From an uncultured Aliiroseovarius sp. (GTDB taxonomy: Bacteria > Pseudomonadota > Alphaproteobacteria > Rhodobacterales > Rhodobacteraceae): a DNA stretch of 64,000 nucleotides. The notes under the pieces were generated by a model. It saw only the letters and a program-made list of their open reading frames with translations. It was not told the DNA's origin and made no database searches. Both the position numbers and the translations under genes were made by a program. The DNA lies in contig NZ_CANLNB010000001.1 of NCBI RefSeq assembly GCF_947492455.1, positions 648,900 through 712,899 on the forward strand, read 5' to 3'. Shown one piece after another: positions 54,947 through 63,963 of the stretch. The first letter of the stretch is position 1. The number at the start of each line of letters is the position of its first letter.

Positions 54947-55215
54947 TGCTTTGGTCTGTCTGGTGGGCGTGGATCGGTGGGGCGATCGCGCTTGTGATCC
55001 TCGAAATCCTCGCGCCTGGCTATATCTTCCTGGGCTTCGCAGTCGGCGCAACGGCGGTTGGCGTGCTGCTGGCCTTGGGCGCCAGCATCGGCCTGCCAAT
55101 GCTTCTGGTGATCTTTGGCGCGGTATCGCTGGGATCTTGGCTGGTCCTGCGTATGGCCTTCGGGGTGCGCAAGGGACAGACCAAGAAATGGGACACGGAC
55201 ATCAACGAGATGTAG
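54946..55215 (+). CDS. NfeD-like membrane protein
   Basis: 89 residues with two to three helices (WVWAWIGG..ALVILEILAPGYIFLGFAVGATAVGVLLALG), the short NfeD form without the serine protease domain. It pairs with the SPFH gene and overlaps its stop by one base (TGATG). Start taken as ATG 54946; a GTG at 54943 is an alternative. It probably stabilises or tethers the SPFH oligomer. Confidence 0.85.
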   Translation: MLWSVWWAWIGGAIALVILEILAPGYIFLGFAVGATAVGVLLALGASIGLPMLLVIFGAVSLGSWLVLRMAFGVRKGQTKKWDTDINEM

Positions 55216-55237
55216 GGCCCCGCCAATGGCTAGAACG

Positions 55238-55271
55238 AAAACACCCCGCTCTGATTAGAGCGGGGTGTTTT
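55238..55271. terminator. Bidirectional terminator between nfeD-like gene and pyrF
   Basis: 15-bp perfect stem AAAACACCCCGCTCT / AGAGCGGGGTGTTTT with a GATT loop; it gives a T tract on both strands and lies between convergent genes. Confidence 0.92.
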
Positions 55272-55275
55272 GTAT

Positions 55276-55971
55276 TTAGATACCTGCCAGTTCCGTCAGC
55301 ACCGCCTGTGCCGCGGCGCGGGGGTCGGGGGCGTTGCGGATCGGGCGGCCCACCACGATGTGATCGGCTCCGTCCTTGATGGCTTGCGCGGGTGTCGCCA
55401 CGCGTTTCTGGTCGCCCAGTGCGGCGCCTGCCGGGCGCACGCCGGGGGTGACGATCAGCTTGCCCTCTGCTTCGGGCAGGGCGCGGATCAGTGCGGCTTC
55501 TTGGGGCGAGGCGATGACGCCGTCAGCACCCGCCTCCATCGCACGGGCTGCGCGCTCCAGCACCAAATCCTGCACGTTGCCCGGCTTGATCAGGCCCGCA
55601 TCCAGATCCGAGCGATCCAGCGAGGTCAGGATGGTCACGGCCAGGATCTTCATGTCCTTGCCACCTTTGCCCTCGGCAGCGGCGCGCACCACATGCGGGT
55701 CGCCGTGGACGGTCAGGAAATCCAGATCGAACTGGGCCAGACCACGCACCGCAGCTTCGACCGTGTTGCCGATGTCGAAAAGCTTCATGTCCAGAAAGAT
55801 CTTTTTGCCAAGCTCGCCCTTCAGCTCGTTCGCCAAAGCCAGCCCGCCACCGGTCAGCATCCCCAGCCCGATCTTGTAGAAATTCACCGCATCGCCAAGC
55901 GTTTCGGCCAGTTTCAACCCTTCCAGCGCGTTGGGCACATCGAGGGCTACAATCAAACGATCATCGGTCAT
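55276..55971 (-). CDS. pyrF: Orotidine 5'-phosphate decarboxylase
   Basis: 231 residues: final step of UMP synthesis. Substrate and catalytic residues appear in LIVALDVPNALEG, the DxKxxD motif of KIFLDMKLFDIGNTV (Asp-Lys-Asp), TVHGDPHVVRAAAEG and VVGRPIRNAPDP. Start: ATG at 55971, matching the family start MTDDRLIVALD; the frame continues upstream without support. It converges on the NfeD-like gene through a shared terminator. Confidence 0.96.
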   Translation of the reverse strand: MTDDRLIVALDVPNALEGLKLAETLGDAVNFYKIGLGMLTGGGLALANELKGELGKKIFLDMKLFDIGNTVEAAVRGLAQFDLDFLTVHGDPHVVRAAAEGKGGKDMKILAVTILTSLDRSDLDAGLIKPGNVQDLVLERAARAMEAGADGVIASPQEAALIRALPEAEGKLIVTPGVRPAGAALGDQKRVATPAQAIKDGADHIVVGRPIRNAPDPRAAAQAVLTELAGI

Positions 55972-56047
55972 GTCTGGGGTCTCCGTTCCGGTTCGCGCGT
56001 TCCTACGCCGATGCGGCAAAAAACGCAAATCTGTCGCGGGGGATCGC

Positions 56048-56075
56048 CTTGAAACTCCCCCCGAAACCCCCAAAT
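56048..56075 (+). promoter_or_regulatory. RpoH (sigma-32) heat-shock promoter of clpB
   Basis: CTTGAAA (56048-56054) and CCCCAAAT (56068-56075), separated by 13 bases, match the RpoH consensus CTTGAAA-N11-16-CCCCATnT. They sit about 75 bases before clpB, the gene expected under this control. Confidence 0.75.
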
Positions 56076-56149
56076 TAATCCTGAGGCCCAATAAGATGTG
56101 CTGCAAGGGCGGGCATCTAAACGTAAGGGCGCTTGAAAAGGAGAGTGAC

Positions 56150-58765
56150 ATGGATTTGTCGAAGTTCACTGAACGGTCGCGCGGCTTCATTCAGGCTGCA
56201 CAGACCATCGCCATGCGCGAAAACCACCAGAGACTGGTTCCCGAACATTTGCTGAAAGCCCTCATGGATGACGAAGAGGGCATGAGCGCCAACCTGATCA
56301 CCAAAGCAGGCGGCGCGCCCGATCGCGTGCGGGCTGCTGTGGATGCGGCCGTTGGCAAGCTGTCCAAGGTGACGGGCGATGGCGCGCAGGTCTATATGGA
56401 CAACAAGACGGCCAGTGTGATTGACGAAGCGCAGAAGCTGGCCAAGAAGGCTGGTGATAGCTTTGTGCCGGTTGAACGGCTGCTGACGGCGTTGGCCGTG
56501 GTGAAATCCGGTGCCCGCGATGCGCTGGATGCTGGAGCCGTCGACGCCAAGAAACTGAACGCCGCGATCAATCAGATCCGTCAGGGCCGCACGGCCGACA
56601 GCGCCAGTGCGGAAGACAGCTATGAAGCTTTGTCGAAATACGCGCGCGACCTGACCGAAGCGGCTGCTGAGGGCAAGATTGACCCGATCATTGGACGTGA
56701 CGAAGAAATTCGCCGCACGATGCAGGTGCTGTCACGTCGCACCAAGAACAACCCGGTTCTGATCGGTGAGCCCGGCGTGGGTAAGACCGCGATTGCCGAG
56801 GGCTTGGCCCTGCGCATCATCAATGGCGACGTGCCGGAAAGCCTGCGCAACAAAAAGCTGATGGCGCTGGACATGGGTGCCTTGATTGCCGGTGCGAAAT
56901 ATCGCGGTGAGTTCGAAGAGCGCCTGAAGGCCGTTCTGAACGAAGTCACCGATGCGGCCGGCGAAATCATCCTGTTCATTGACGAAATGCACACGCTTGT
57001 GGGCGCCGGTAAGTCGGATGGCGCGATGGATGCGGCCAACCTGATCAAGCCTGCGCTCGCGCGGGGTGAACTGCACTGCGTCGGTGCCACGACGCTGGAT
57101 GAGTACCGCAAATACGTGGAAAAAGACGCGGCGCTTGCCCGTCGCTTCCAGCCCGTGATGGTCGAAGAGCCGACTGTGGAAGACACAATCTCGATCCTGC
57201 GGGGCATCAAAGAAAAGTACGAGCTGCACCACGGGGTGCGGATTTCGGACAGCGCCTTGGTGGCCGCGTCGACCCTGTCGCATCGCTATATCACCGACCG
57301 ATTCCTGCCGGACAAGGCCATCGACCTTGTGGACGAGGCAGCCAGCCGCCTGCGGATGGAAGTGGACTCGAAACCGGAAGAGCTGGACGCTCTGGACCGT
57401 CAGATCCTGCAAATGCAGATCGAGGCCGAAGCGCTGCGCGTTGAGGATGACAAAGCATCGAAAGATCGGCTTCAAAAGCTTGAGGCCGAGCTGTCGGACC
57501 TAAGCGAGAAGTCCGCGAGCCTGACCGCCAAGTGGCAGTCCGAGCGTGACAAGCTTGAGGGCGCACGCGAGTTGAAGGAACAGCTGGACCGTGCCCGTGC
57601 CGAACTGGATGCCGCCAAGCGCGAAGGCAATCTGGCAAAAGCTGGCGAGCTGTCCTACGGCGTCATTCCGGGTCTGGAAAAGAAGCTGGAAGAAGCCGAA
57701 GGCGCCGAGGCCGAGATGATGGTCGAGGAAGCCGTGCGTCCGGAACAGATTGCGTCTGTGGTTGAACGCTGGACGGGCATTCCGACCTCGAAAATGCTGG
57801 AAGGCGAGCGCGAGAAACTTCTGCGCATGGAAGAGGAACTTGGCCGTCGCGTGATTGGTCAAACGTCTGCTGTGACCGCGCTGTCCAACGCCGTGCGCCG
57901 CGCGCGGGCTGGCCTGAATGACGAGAACCGCCCGCTGGGCTCGTTCCTGTTCCTTGGGCCGACGGGTGTCGGTAAGACCGAGCTGACCAAGGCCGTGGCG
58001 GACTTCCTGTTCGACGACGACAGCGCGATGGTGCGCATTGATATGTCCGAGTTCATGGAGAAACACGCGGTCGCCCGTCTGATCGGTGCGCCTCCGGGCT
58101 ATGTCGGCTATGACGAAGGCGGCGTGCTGACCGAAGCCGTGCGGCGCAGGCCCTATCAGGTCGTGCTGTTCGACGAAGTCGAGAAAGCGCACCCGGACGT
58201 GTTCAACGTGCTGTTGCAGGTCTTGGACGATGGTGTCTTGACTGACGGGCAGGGGCGCACCGTGGAATTCAAGCAGACGCTGATCATCCTGACGTCGAAC
58301 CTTGGCGCGCAGGCGCTTAGCCAGCTGCCGGATGGGGCCGATGCCTCGGACGCGAAGCGTGACGTAATGGACGCGGTGCGGGCGCATTTCCGCCCCGAGT
58401 TCCTTAACCGTCTGGACGAGACGATCATCTTCGACCGCCTGACCCGCGAGGACATGGACGGTATCGTCGAGATCCAGCTGGGCCGCCTGACCAAACGTCT
58501 GGGCCGCCGCAACATCGCGCTGGATCTGGATGAGGCCGCGATGAAGTGGCTGGCGGATGAGGGCTATGACCCAGTCTTCGGTGCTCGCCCCTTGAAGCGC
58601 GTTATCCAGCGGGCGCTTCAGAACCAGTTGGCCGAAATGCTGCTGGCCGGTGATGTGATGGACGGAGATACGATCACCGTCAGCGCAGGCGCCGACGGGC
58701 TATTGGTTGGGGATCGAGTGTCGAGCTCGAACCGGCAACCGCCCGAGGATGCGGTGGTGCATTAA
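56150..58765 (+). CDS. clpB: ATP-dependent disaggregase ClpB
   Basis: 871-residue Hsp100 that with DnaK unfolds and reactivates aggregated proteins. N-terminal Clp repeats ([27 protein letters not shown]), AAA-1 with Walker [10 protein letters not shown] near residue 206, a middle coiled coil (about residues 410-520, [17 protein letters not shown]), AAA-2 with Walker [10 protein letters not shown] near residue 603, and the C-terminal D2 small domain. Start: ATG at 56150 with AAAAGGAG; the frame is open further upstream but overlaps pyrF antisense. It is expressed from the sigma-32 promoter upstream and ends at a strong terminator. Confidence 0.97.
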   Translation: MDLSKFTERSRGFIQAAQTIAMRENHQRLVPEHLLKALMDDEEGMSANLITKAGGAPDRVRAAVDAAVGKLSKVTGDGAQVYMDNKTASVIDEAQKLAKKAGDSFVPVERLLTALAVVKSGARDALDAGAVDAKKLNAAINQIRQGRTADSASAEDSYEALSKYARDLTEAAAEGKIDPIIGRDEEIRRTMQVLSRRTKNNPVLIGEPGVGKTAIAEGLALRIINGDVPESLRNKKLMALDMGALIAGAKYRGEFEERLKAVLNEVTDAAGEIILFIDEMHTLVGAGKSDGAMDAANLIKPALARGELHCVGATTLDEYRKYVEKDAALARRFQPVMVEEPTVEDTISILRGIKEKYELHHGVRISDSALVAASTLSHRYITDRFLPDKAIDLVDEAASRLRMEVDSKPEELDALDRQILQMQIEAEALRVEDDKASKDRLQKLEAELSDLSEKSASLTAKWQSERDKLEGARELKEQLDRARAELDAAKREGNLAKAGELSYGVIPGLEKKLEEAEGAEAEMMVEEAVRPEQIASVVERWTGIPTSKMLEGEREKLLRMEEELGRRVIGQTSAVTALSNAVRRARAGLNDENRPLGSFLFLGPTGVGKTELTKAVADFLFDDDSAMVRIDMSEFMEKHAVARLIGAPPGYVGYDEGGVLTEAVRRRPYQVVLFDEVEKAHPDVFNVLLQVLDDGVLTDGQGRTVEFKQTLIILTSNLGAQALSQLPDGADASDAKRDVMDAVRAHFRPEFLNRLDETIIFDRLTREDMDGIVEIQLGRLTKRLGRRNIALDLDEAAMKWLADEGYDPVFGARPLKRVIQRALQNQLAEMLLAGDVMDGDTITVSAGADGLLVGDRVSSSNRQPPEDAVVH

Positions 58766-58780
58766 CCTGAAAAACAGAAT

Positions 58781-58807
58781 GAGCCCGCTTTCCGGCGGGC
58801 TCTTTTT
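58781..58807 (+). terminator. Terminator of clpB
   Basis: GAGCCCGC / GCGGGCTC stem followed by TTTTT, 15 bases past the stop. Confidence 0.9.
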
Positions 58808-59005
58808 GTTGGAATAGAGGGCGTGAATCCTCGGCAAAAACCGAAGAAATCCGCTCTGCTATTGAATAACAAGCGCTGGGGGAGTTAGCTGGAAGGGTAC
58901 AGTTTTGCACAAGCGACAGGGCAATGCCGTCGCTGAGTGGCAAAAGGAAATAGCTGACGCACATGCTATGGGCATAGCAGCGGCGCGCAGAAAAGGAGCA
59001 AGACC

Positions 59006-59629
59006 ATGAAAATTCTGACAACGGTGGCGGCGTCTGTTCTGATGGCCTCTCAGGCCTTCGCTGGGTCGTACGAAGTAAGATGCCAGACGACGTCTGTCCC
59101 TTACGAAGAGACCGTCAAAGGCGGAGAGCCCGAAAAAGTTATCGGGGGTGCGCTGATTGGTGGCGTGATCGGTAAAGTCGTCACAGATGACGCCGGGGGC
59201 GCGGCTGCCGGTGCGATCATCGGTGGCGCAATCGGACATAACAACAGCCAGCAGACGGTCACTAAATATAAAGAGGTCGAGACCTGCCGGAATGTTTTCA
59301 TCCCCGAGCAGATCACAGATGCAGACGTGATTACGCAGGCGGTCGTTGACCTGAACAGCGGTCGGCCCGTCAGTAAAGAAATGACAATGGACGTGCAGTA
59401 CACGATTGGCGTTGCGTATGACGGCAAATGGGGCCCGATGTCCCGGCGTGCTGCTGCTGAATATCTGGGCAACCTGACGCCCACCACGCAACCCTCGGCG
59501 GATTTGTACTCGCTGGTTGTGAATGACGTGGTCATCGTCAGCTCAGCCGACGCAAATTCGATCGACGAAATTTCCAAGGCTTTGATGCAAGCGGGTGTCG
59601 AATCGCAGATTTTCGTCAACCTGCAGTGA
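59006..59629 (+). CDS. Secreted glycine-zipper protein of unknown function
   Basis: 207 residues with a Sec signal peptide (MKILTTVAASVLMASQAFA). Residues about 45-75 are a 2TM-glycine-zipper stretch (VIGGALIGGVIGKVV...AGAIIGGAIGH), which may insert into or span a membrane. The C-terminal third contains VAYDGKWGPMSRRAAAEYLG, resembling the DGxxGPxT core of peptidoglycan-binding-1 repeats. Similar glycine-zipper proteins occur as outer-membrane or periplasmic stress proteins. Role unknown; start ATG at 59006 after AAAAGGAG. Confidence 0.7.
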   Translation: MKILTTVAASVLMASQAFAGSYEVRCQTTSVPYEETVKGGEPEKVIGGALIGGVIGKVVTDDAGGAAAGAIIGGAIGHNNSQQTVTKYKEVETCRNVFIPEQITDADVITQAVVDLNSGRPVSKEMTMDVQYTIGVAYDGKWGPMSRRAAAEYLGNLTPTTQPSADLYSLVVNDVVIVSSADANSIDEISKALMQAGVESQIFVNLQ

Positions 59630-59687
59630 TCCGTCTGAAGTGAACGGTTTTTGGCTGAGAGATTGCTCGCAGACCCAGCAACAATTT

Positions 59688-59723
59688 GCGCCCGCCGATT
59701 TTCACCGGCGGGCGCTTTCTTTT
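59688..59723 (+). terminator. Terminator after the glycine-zipper gene
   Basis: 10-bp perfect stem GCGCCCGCCG / CGGCGGGCGC with an ATTTTCAC loop and a TTTCTTTT tail. Confidence 0.9.
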
Positions 59724-59743
59724 GTGAGTGGTGGGGTGGGGAA

Positions 59744-59977
59744 TTAGGTTTCGTTGGGGATCAGGCCTGCCTCTTGCGCGGCGGCCAGTTCCTCGGCGTC
59801 CAGCACGCCGTCATCATTGGCGTCCGCGGTCGAGAACGCCTCGGGGGTGACGTCCGGATACATGGCAACGGTTTCTTCGATCGTCACCATGCCGTCGCCG
59901 TTCGCGTCCAAGCCTTCCGCGAAGGCGGCGGTGGCGGCGGTCAGGACGATGGCGCTGGTCAGAGTTGCGAGTTTCAT
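59744..59977 (-). CDS. Small secreted EF-hand calcium-binding protein
   Basis: 77 residues: signal peptide MKLATLTSAIVLTAATAAFA followed by two canonical EF-hand loops, DANGDGMVTIEE and DANDDGVLDAEE. Mature length is only about 57 residues, so it is a single EF-hand pair. It probably buffers or senses calcium in the periplasm or outside. Start: ATG at 59977 (begins the signal peptide); an in-frame upstream ATG at 60136 is unlikely. It converges on the glycine-zipper gene. Confidence 0.85.
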   Translation of the reverse strand: MKLATLTSAIVLTAATAAFAEGLDANGDGMVTIEETVAMYPDVTPEAFSTADANDDGVLDAEELAAAQEAGLIPNET

Positions 59978-60333
59978 GTGTAGCTCCGTGAGTTTTGGTA
60001 TTCGATTTGCGTCTGAATGAACGCAGAGGCAGAGAACCACGGGAAAACGGGCAGCACAGCGTCCATCGACAGAAGGGGCCGAAACCAGCAGAGCGCCGCG
60101 AATTTTGCATCTACCCATAGGCGAGGAATGGGTCATGCAAGGGGGGGCGGGCCGAAGGTGGCGAAGCTTCTCCGATGCTGCGCGCGGATTTCGGCGGGGC
60201 TTTGCCCAGAAAACCCAGACTGTGCTCCTCGGCGGATTCTGTCCGTCCCGAATCCCCCCACATAAATGTCAGCGCCCGTGACTTTCCCTTCCGGGCTACT
60301 GCGCTACACTCGGCCTGAAACGGAGGGAACGGT
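59978..60333. other. 356-base spacer, no gene found
   Basis: Divergent spacer between the EF-hand gene and the glutamate-synthase-like gene. It must hold both promoters; I see no clear -35/-10 pair, operator or terminator. Short open frames here (for example 60017-60265 on plus) have no family likeness. Confidence 0.5.
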
Positions 60334-61824
60334 ATGCAGTCGATGTTCTGGGCAATCGAGCTTCTGGCTCAGGTGTTGATCTTTGCGGTGGGGGTGATCC
60401 TCGCGGTGATCGCGGTACTTTATATAATAGACCGTCTGCAGACCCATGACGCGGTGCGCCGGAACTATCCGGTGATCGGGCGGTTCCGGGCGCTGTTCTC
60501 GAACCTGGGCGAGTTCTTTCGGCAGTATTTCTTCGCGATGGACCGGGAAGAGCTACCGTTCAACCGGGCGCAGCGCCATTGGGTCGAGCATACGGCAGCG
60601 GGCAAGGGGAATACTCTGGCTTTCGGGTCGACCCGGAACCTAAGCGTGGTGGGGACACCGATCTTTGTGAATGCGGCGTTTCCCCCGCTGGACACGCAAT
60701 TTGCCCAGACCGCGCCGATGATCATCGGCCCGCAGGCCCGCACGCCGTTTGAAGCGAAGTCGATCTTTAACCTGTCCGGCATGAGCTACGGCGCGTTGTC
60801 CCGTCCGGCGGTTGAAGCCTTGTCGATCGGCACGGCCAAGGCGGGTGTCTGGATGAATACCGGGGAAGGGGGGTTGTCGCCCTATCACCTGACAGGCGGA
60901 GGGGACATCGTGTTCCAGATCGGCACGGCGAAATACGGCGTGCGCGATCATGACGGCAATCTGTCTGATGAGAAGTTGCGCGAGGCGGCCGCCCATCCCG
61001 AGGTGAAGATGTTCGAGCTGAAGCTGGCGCAGGGCGCGAAGCCGGGTAAGGGGGGCATTCTGCCGGCCGAGAAGGTTTCGGACGAGATTGCGAAGATCCG
61101 GGGGATCCGCGTGGGCGAGGCCTCGATTTCCCCCAACCGTCATCCCGAGATCGACGACTGGGACGATCTGCTCGATATGTTGACACATATAAGAGAGATC
61201 ACCGGAAAGCCCGTGGGCTTCAAAACCGTGATCGGCGCCACCCAGCCCTTTGAAGACCTGTTTGACCGGATCGTCGCGCGCGGGGCCGATGCCGCCCCCG
61301 ACTTCATCACCATTGATGGCGGGGAAGGGGGCACCGGCGCCGCGCCCATGCCCCTGATGGATCTGGTCGGCATGCCGATCCGCGAGGCCTTGCCGCAGAT
61401 CGTCGACCTGCGTGACGCGCGGGGGCTGCATGAGCGTATCCGGATCATTGCCTCGGGCAAACTGGTGAACCCCGGCGATGTAGCTTGGGCGATTTGCGCG
61501 GGCGCGGATTTCGTGGTCTCAGCGCGGGGCTTCATGTTCTCGTTGGGTTGCATTCAGGCGTTGAAGTGCAACAAGAACACCTGTCCGACGGGCATCACTA
61601 CCCACGACCCGCGCTTCCAGAAAGGTCTGGTGCCCGAGGATAAATGCGAGAAGGTCGCGCGCTATGCCAAGGGCATCGTGAAAGAGGTCGAAACCATTGC
61701 GCATTCCGTGGGCGTTGCCGAACCGCGCCAGATGCGTCGTCGCCACGTACGGCTGGTGCAGGACAGCGGGCGCTCGGTCCCGATGAACGAGATTTATCCC
61801 TCGGTCCAGCTGCCCGCCGAATGA
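60334..61824 (+). CDS. FMN-binding glutamate synthase family protein (membrane-anchored)
   Basis: 496 residues. An N-terminal hydrophobic segment (IELLAQVLIFAVGVILAVIAVLYII) anchors it in the membrane, followed by the FMN-binding domain of glutamate synthase: SGMSYGALSRPAVEALS, MNTGEGGLSPYHL, LAQGAKPGKGGILPAEKV, ITIDGGEGGTGAAP, and the 3Fe-4S cysteines CIQALKCNKNTC (C-x5-C-x4-C). It lacks the glutaminase and the NADPH-binding domains, so it is not a complete GltB. Its true reaction is unknown. The Msr operon follows after 99 bases on the same strand. Confidence 0.85.
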   Translation: MQSMFWAIELLAQVLIFAVGVILAVIAVLYIIDRLQTHDAVRRNYPVIGRFRALFSNLGEFFRQYFFAMDREELPFNRAQRHWVEHTAAGKGNTLAFGSTRNLSVVGTPIFVNAAFPPLDTQFAQTAPMIIGPQARTPFEAKSIFNLSGMSYGALSRPAVEALSIGTAKAGVWMNTGEGGLSPYHLTGGGDIVFQIGTAKYGVRDHDGNLSDEKLREAAAHPEVKMFELKLAQGAKPGKGGILPAEKVSDEIAKIRGIRVGEASISPNRHPEIDDWDDLLDMLTHIREITGKPVGFKTVIGATQPFEDLFDRIVARGADAAPDFITIDGGEGGTGAAPMPLMDLVGMPIREALPQIVDLRDARGLHERIRIIASGKLVNPGDVAWAICAGADFVVSARGFMFSLGCIQALKCNKNTCPTGITTHDPRFQKGLVPEDKCEKVARYAKGIVKEVETIAHSVGVAEPRQMRRRHVRLVQDSGRSVPMNEIYPSVQLPAE

Positions 61825-61923
61825 ATTGTTACAATCCTCTGGCGCGGACGTGAGCCATTGTGCTTTGGCTTTGCGCACCCGGCATCTTAGATCAGAATAA
61901 GATCAAAAGACGAGGTGCCCGTG

Positions 61924-62832
61924 ATGGCCTATAAGAATGTGCTGAAATACTCGGACGTGACGCCCAAGGCGGATTACATGAATCGCCGCCAGTTGATGGG
62001 CGGTGCCGCGGGATTGTTTGCCGGTATGACCATGGGTCCGGCGTTGGCCGCTTCGAAGTATTCGACGGATGCCACGCCCAACACGTTCGAGGAAATCTCG
62101 AGCTACAATAACTTCTACGAGTTCGGCACCGGCAAGGACGATCCCGCCCGCTACGCCCATCAACTGACAATTGACCCGTGGTCGGTGCAAATCGACGGGA
62201 TGGTCGATAAGCCGGGCAGCTATGGGCTTGAGGATATTCTGGCGAAGGTCAGCCAAGAGGAACGCATCTATCGCTTCCGCTGTGTGGAAGCGTGGTCGAT
62301 GGTCATCCCGTGGTACGGGTTTGAACTGAACCAGTTGCTGGATATGGCAGGCGTGCAGTCGGGCGCAAAATATGTGGCGTTTGAAACGCTGGTCCGGAAA
62401 GAGGAAATGCCGGGCATCCGCACTGTGAATGTCGACTGGCCCTATCGCGAAGGTCTGCGTCTGGACGAGGCGATGCACCCGCTGACGATCATGGCCACTG
62501 GCATCTATGACAAGCCCATGCCGAAACAGAACGGCGCGCCGCTGCGTCTGGTGGTGCCGTGGAAATATGGCTTCAAGTCGATCAAGTCGATCGTGCGCGT
62601 CACCCTGACGGATAAGCAGCCGCAAACCACGTGGAACATGCTGCAGCCGCGCGAATACGGCTTCTATTCAAATGTGAACCCAGAAGTCAGCCACCCCCGC
62701 TGGTCGCAGGCCACTGAACGCACCATCGGTGGCGGTCTGTTCGCCAAGCGCAAAGAGACGCTGATGTTCAACGGATATGAAGACGAGGTCGCCGGGATGT
62801 ATGCCGGGATGGACCTGGCGAAGAATTACTGA
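61924..62832 (+). CDS. msrP: Protein-methionine-sulfoxide reductase catalytic subunit MsrP
   Basis: Periplasmic molybdoenzyme that reduces methionine sulfoxide residues in envelope proteins. 302 residues with a Tat signal ([15 protein letters not shown]) and the Mo-coordinating Cys120 in [37 protein letters not shown] and [17 protein letters not shown] are MsrP signatures. It receives electrons from the membrane haem protein MsrQ, encoded two genes on. Start: ATG at 61924 after CGAGG; a GTG three codons upstream is an alternative. It overlaps the next gene by one base (TGATG). Confidence 0.95.
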   Translation: MAYKNVLKYSDVTPKADYMNRRQLMGGAAGLFAGMTMGPALAASKYSTDATPNTFEEISSYNNFYEFGTGKDDPARYAHQLTIDPWSVQIDGMVDKPGSYGLEDILAKVSQEERIYRFRCVEAWSMVIPWYGFELNQLLDMAGVQSGAKYVAFETLVRKEEMPGIRTVNVDWPYREGLRLDEAMHPLTIMATGIYDKPMPKQNGAPLRLVVPWKYGFKSIKSIVRVTLTDKQPQTTWNMLQPREYGFYSNVNPEVSHPRWSQATERTIGGGLFAKRKETLMFNGYEDEVAGMYAGMDLAKNY

Positions 62833-63041
62833 TGCAGATCGAGCGCATCTCTGAGCTGACCTGCCCGCATTGCGGACACATGTCGCGCGAAGAGATGCCC
62901 GATGACGCCTGCATGTTCTTTTATGAGTGCAAGGGCTGCCATGAAGTCCTGCGCCCGAAACCCGGCGATTGCTGCGTGTTCTGTTCCTATGGCACCGTTG
63001 CCTGCCCCCCAATCCAAAACGGAGAAAGCTGTTGTTCGTAA
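62832..63041 (+). CDS. Small cysteine-rich GDCCVFCSYGTV family protein
   Basis: 69 residues with ten cysteines: TCPHCGH, YECKGCHE and GDCCVFCSYGTVACPPIQ, the motif that names this family. The paired CxxC sites suggest a zinc ribbon. No signal peptide, so cytoplasmic. Its function is unknown. It is translationally coupled to msrP upstream, and the msrQ start lies inside its 3' end, so the three genes form one operon. Confidence 0.85.
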   Translation: MQIERISELTCPHCGHMSREEMPDDACMFFYECKGCHEVLRPKPGDCCVFCSYGTVACPPIQNGESCCS

Positions 63042-63679
63042 AACTTGCTGACCATCTGAACCAAGGCCTGCGCAAGCTGCCGATCTGGGCGGTCTATGCG
63101 GTTGGCCTGATCTGGCCGGTCTGGCTGTTCTATCTGGCGGCCACGGGCGCGATGGGCATCGACCCGGTCAAGGAGCTGGAGCACGAACTGGGCGAGCTGG
63201 GATTGCAGGCGCTGATCGTCGGGCTGGCGGTTACACCCCTGCGGGCGCTGACCGGTGTGAACCTGATCCGCTTCCGTCGGGCCATCGGGGTGCTGACCTT
63301 CTATTTCGTGGCAGCGCATCTTCTGGTCTGGCTGGTGCTGGATGTGCAGATCCTGTCCGAGATCTGGAAGGACATCTTGAAGCGTCCCTATATTACGGTC
63401 GGCATGGCAGCGTTTGTGCTGATGACGCCCTTGGCGATCACCTCGAACAATTGGTCCGTCCGCAAGCTGGGCCCGCGCTGGCGCAAGCTGCACAAGCTGG
63501 TCTACCCGACCGCGGGGCTGGGCGGCATCCACTATATAATGGTGGGTAAGACGTGGGAGGCTGAATCGCTCCTCTATATGGCTGTGATTCTGGCGCTGCT
63601 GGGCTGGCGGGTCCACGACTCGCGGAAAAAACAGCGGTCGCGGGCGATTCATCAAAGAAATTCGGCGCGACCAGCCTAG
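63032..63679 (+). CDS. msrQ: Membrane haem protein MsrQ
   Basis: 215 residues, inner-membrane partner of MsrP that passes electrons from the respiratory chain or flavin to the molybdenum site. Six hydrophobic helices; His residues in FVAAHLLVW, KLHKLVYPTAGLGGIHYIMVG are the haem ligands typical of MsrQ. Start taken as TTG at 63032, because GGAG lies seven bases upstream and the family starts there; the longer frame from 62969 is not supported. The start overlaps the GDCCV-protein gene by ten bases. Confidence 0.92.
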   Translation: MFVKLADHLNQGLRKLPIWAVYAVGLIWPVWLFYLAATGAMGIDPVKELEHELGELGLQALIVGLAVTPLRALTGVNLIRFRRAIGVLTFYFVAAHLLVWLVLDVQILSEIWKDILKRPYITVGMAAFVLMTPLAITSNNWSVRKLGPRWRKLHKLVYPTAGLGGIHYIMVGKTWEAESLLYMAVILALLGWRVHDSRKKQRSRAIHQRNSARPA

Positions 63680-63709
63680 AATCCTCCCGAAATACGAAAG
63701 TGACTCGGA

Positions 63710-63748
63710 AAAATGCCCGGCGATTCATCTGAATCGGCCGGGCATTTT
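63710..63748 (+). terminator. Terminator of the msrP-msrQ operon
   Basis: AAAATGCCCGG-CGATTC pairs with GAATCG-CCGGGCATTTT around a 4-base loop (17 bp with one bulged base), followed by TTTTCGTT. Confidence 0.88.
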
Positions 63749-63779
63749 CGTTGAATCGGTCTGTTCGGGTATTCGAGTC

Positions 63780-63788
63780 TGTGGATAA
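63780..63788 (-). promoter_or_regulatory. Perfect DnaA box
   Basis: TGTGGATAA, the exact reverse complement of TTATCCACA. It is isolated: I see no second box or AT-rich unwinding element with it in the visible 220 bases, so replication initiation here is unlikely; it may be a DnaA regulatory site before the putative rRNA promoter. Confidence 0.4.
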
Positions 63789-63935
63789 CTGACGGTGCGG
63801 CAGAAAACTTGCATTTTCGACGCAAACATTATTGCGCGGAAACGGGATTTTCCTTGCCATAGATTGCGCAACATCCCGTTTTTTAAGGAAAAATCGGGAT
63901 TTTCGAAAAAAATGCAGATTTCTTGAAAAAAGCGC

Positions 63936-63963
63936 TTGCGGCTGTCGGTGAGTAACCTTAGAA
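63936..63963 (+). promoter_or_regulatory. Putative rRNA operon promoter at the right edge
   Basis: TTGCGG (63936-63941), a 16-base spacer, then TTAGAA (63958-63963), followed by ACCCACTTCACCGGCGGCGC, resembling the start of Rhodobacteraceae 16S rRNA leaders (a CTTAGAA.. CTTCACCG pattern). The region upstream is AT-rich, with two direct CGGGATTTTC copies (63843-63852 and 63895-63904) and an inverted ATCCCGTTTT, like UP-element or regulator sites. The 16S gene would lie beyond the window. The remaining 63749-64000 holds no other feature. Confidence 0.5.

Noticed and set aside
60017..60265. Small plus-strand frame in the spacer before the glutamate-synthase-like gene
   Set aside because: No ribosome binding site, no family match, Arg/Gly/Pro-rich random composition.
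63780..63788. Origin of replication at the right edge
   Set aside because: Only one DnaA box is visible, with no box cluster and no dnaA, hemE or parAB neighbours.
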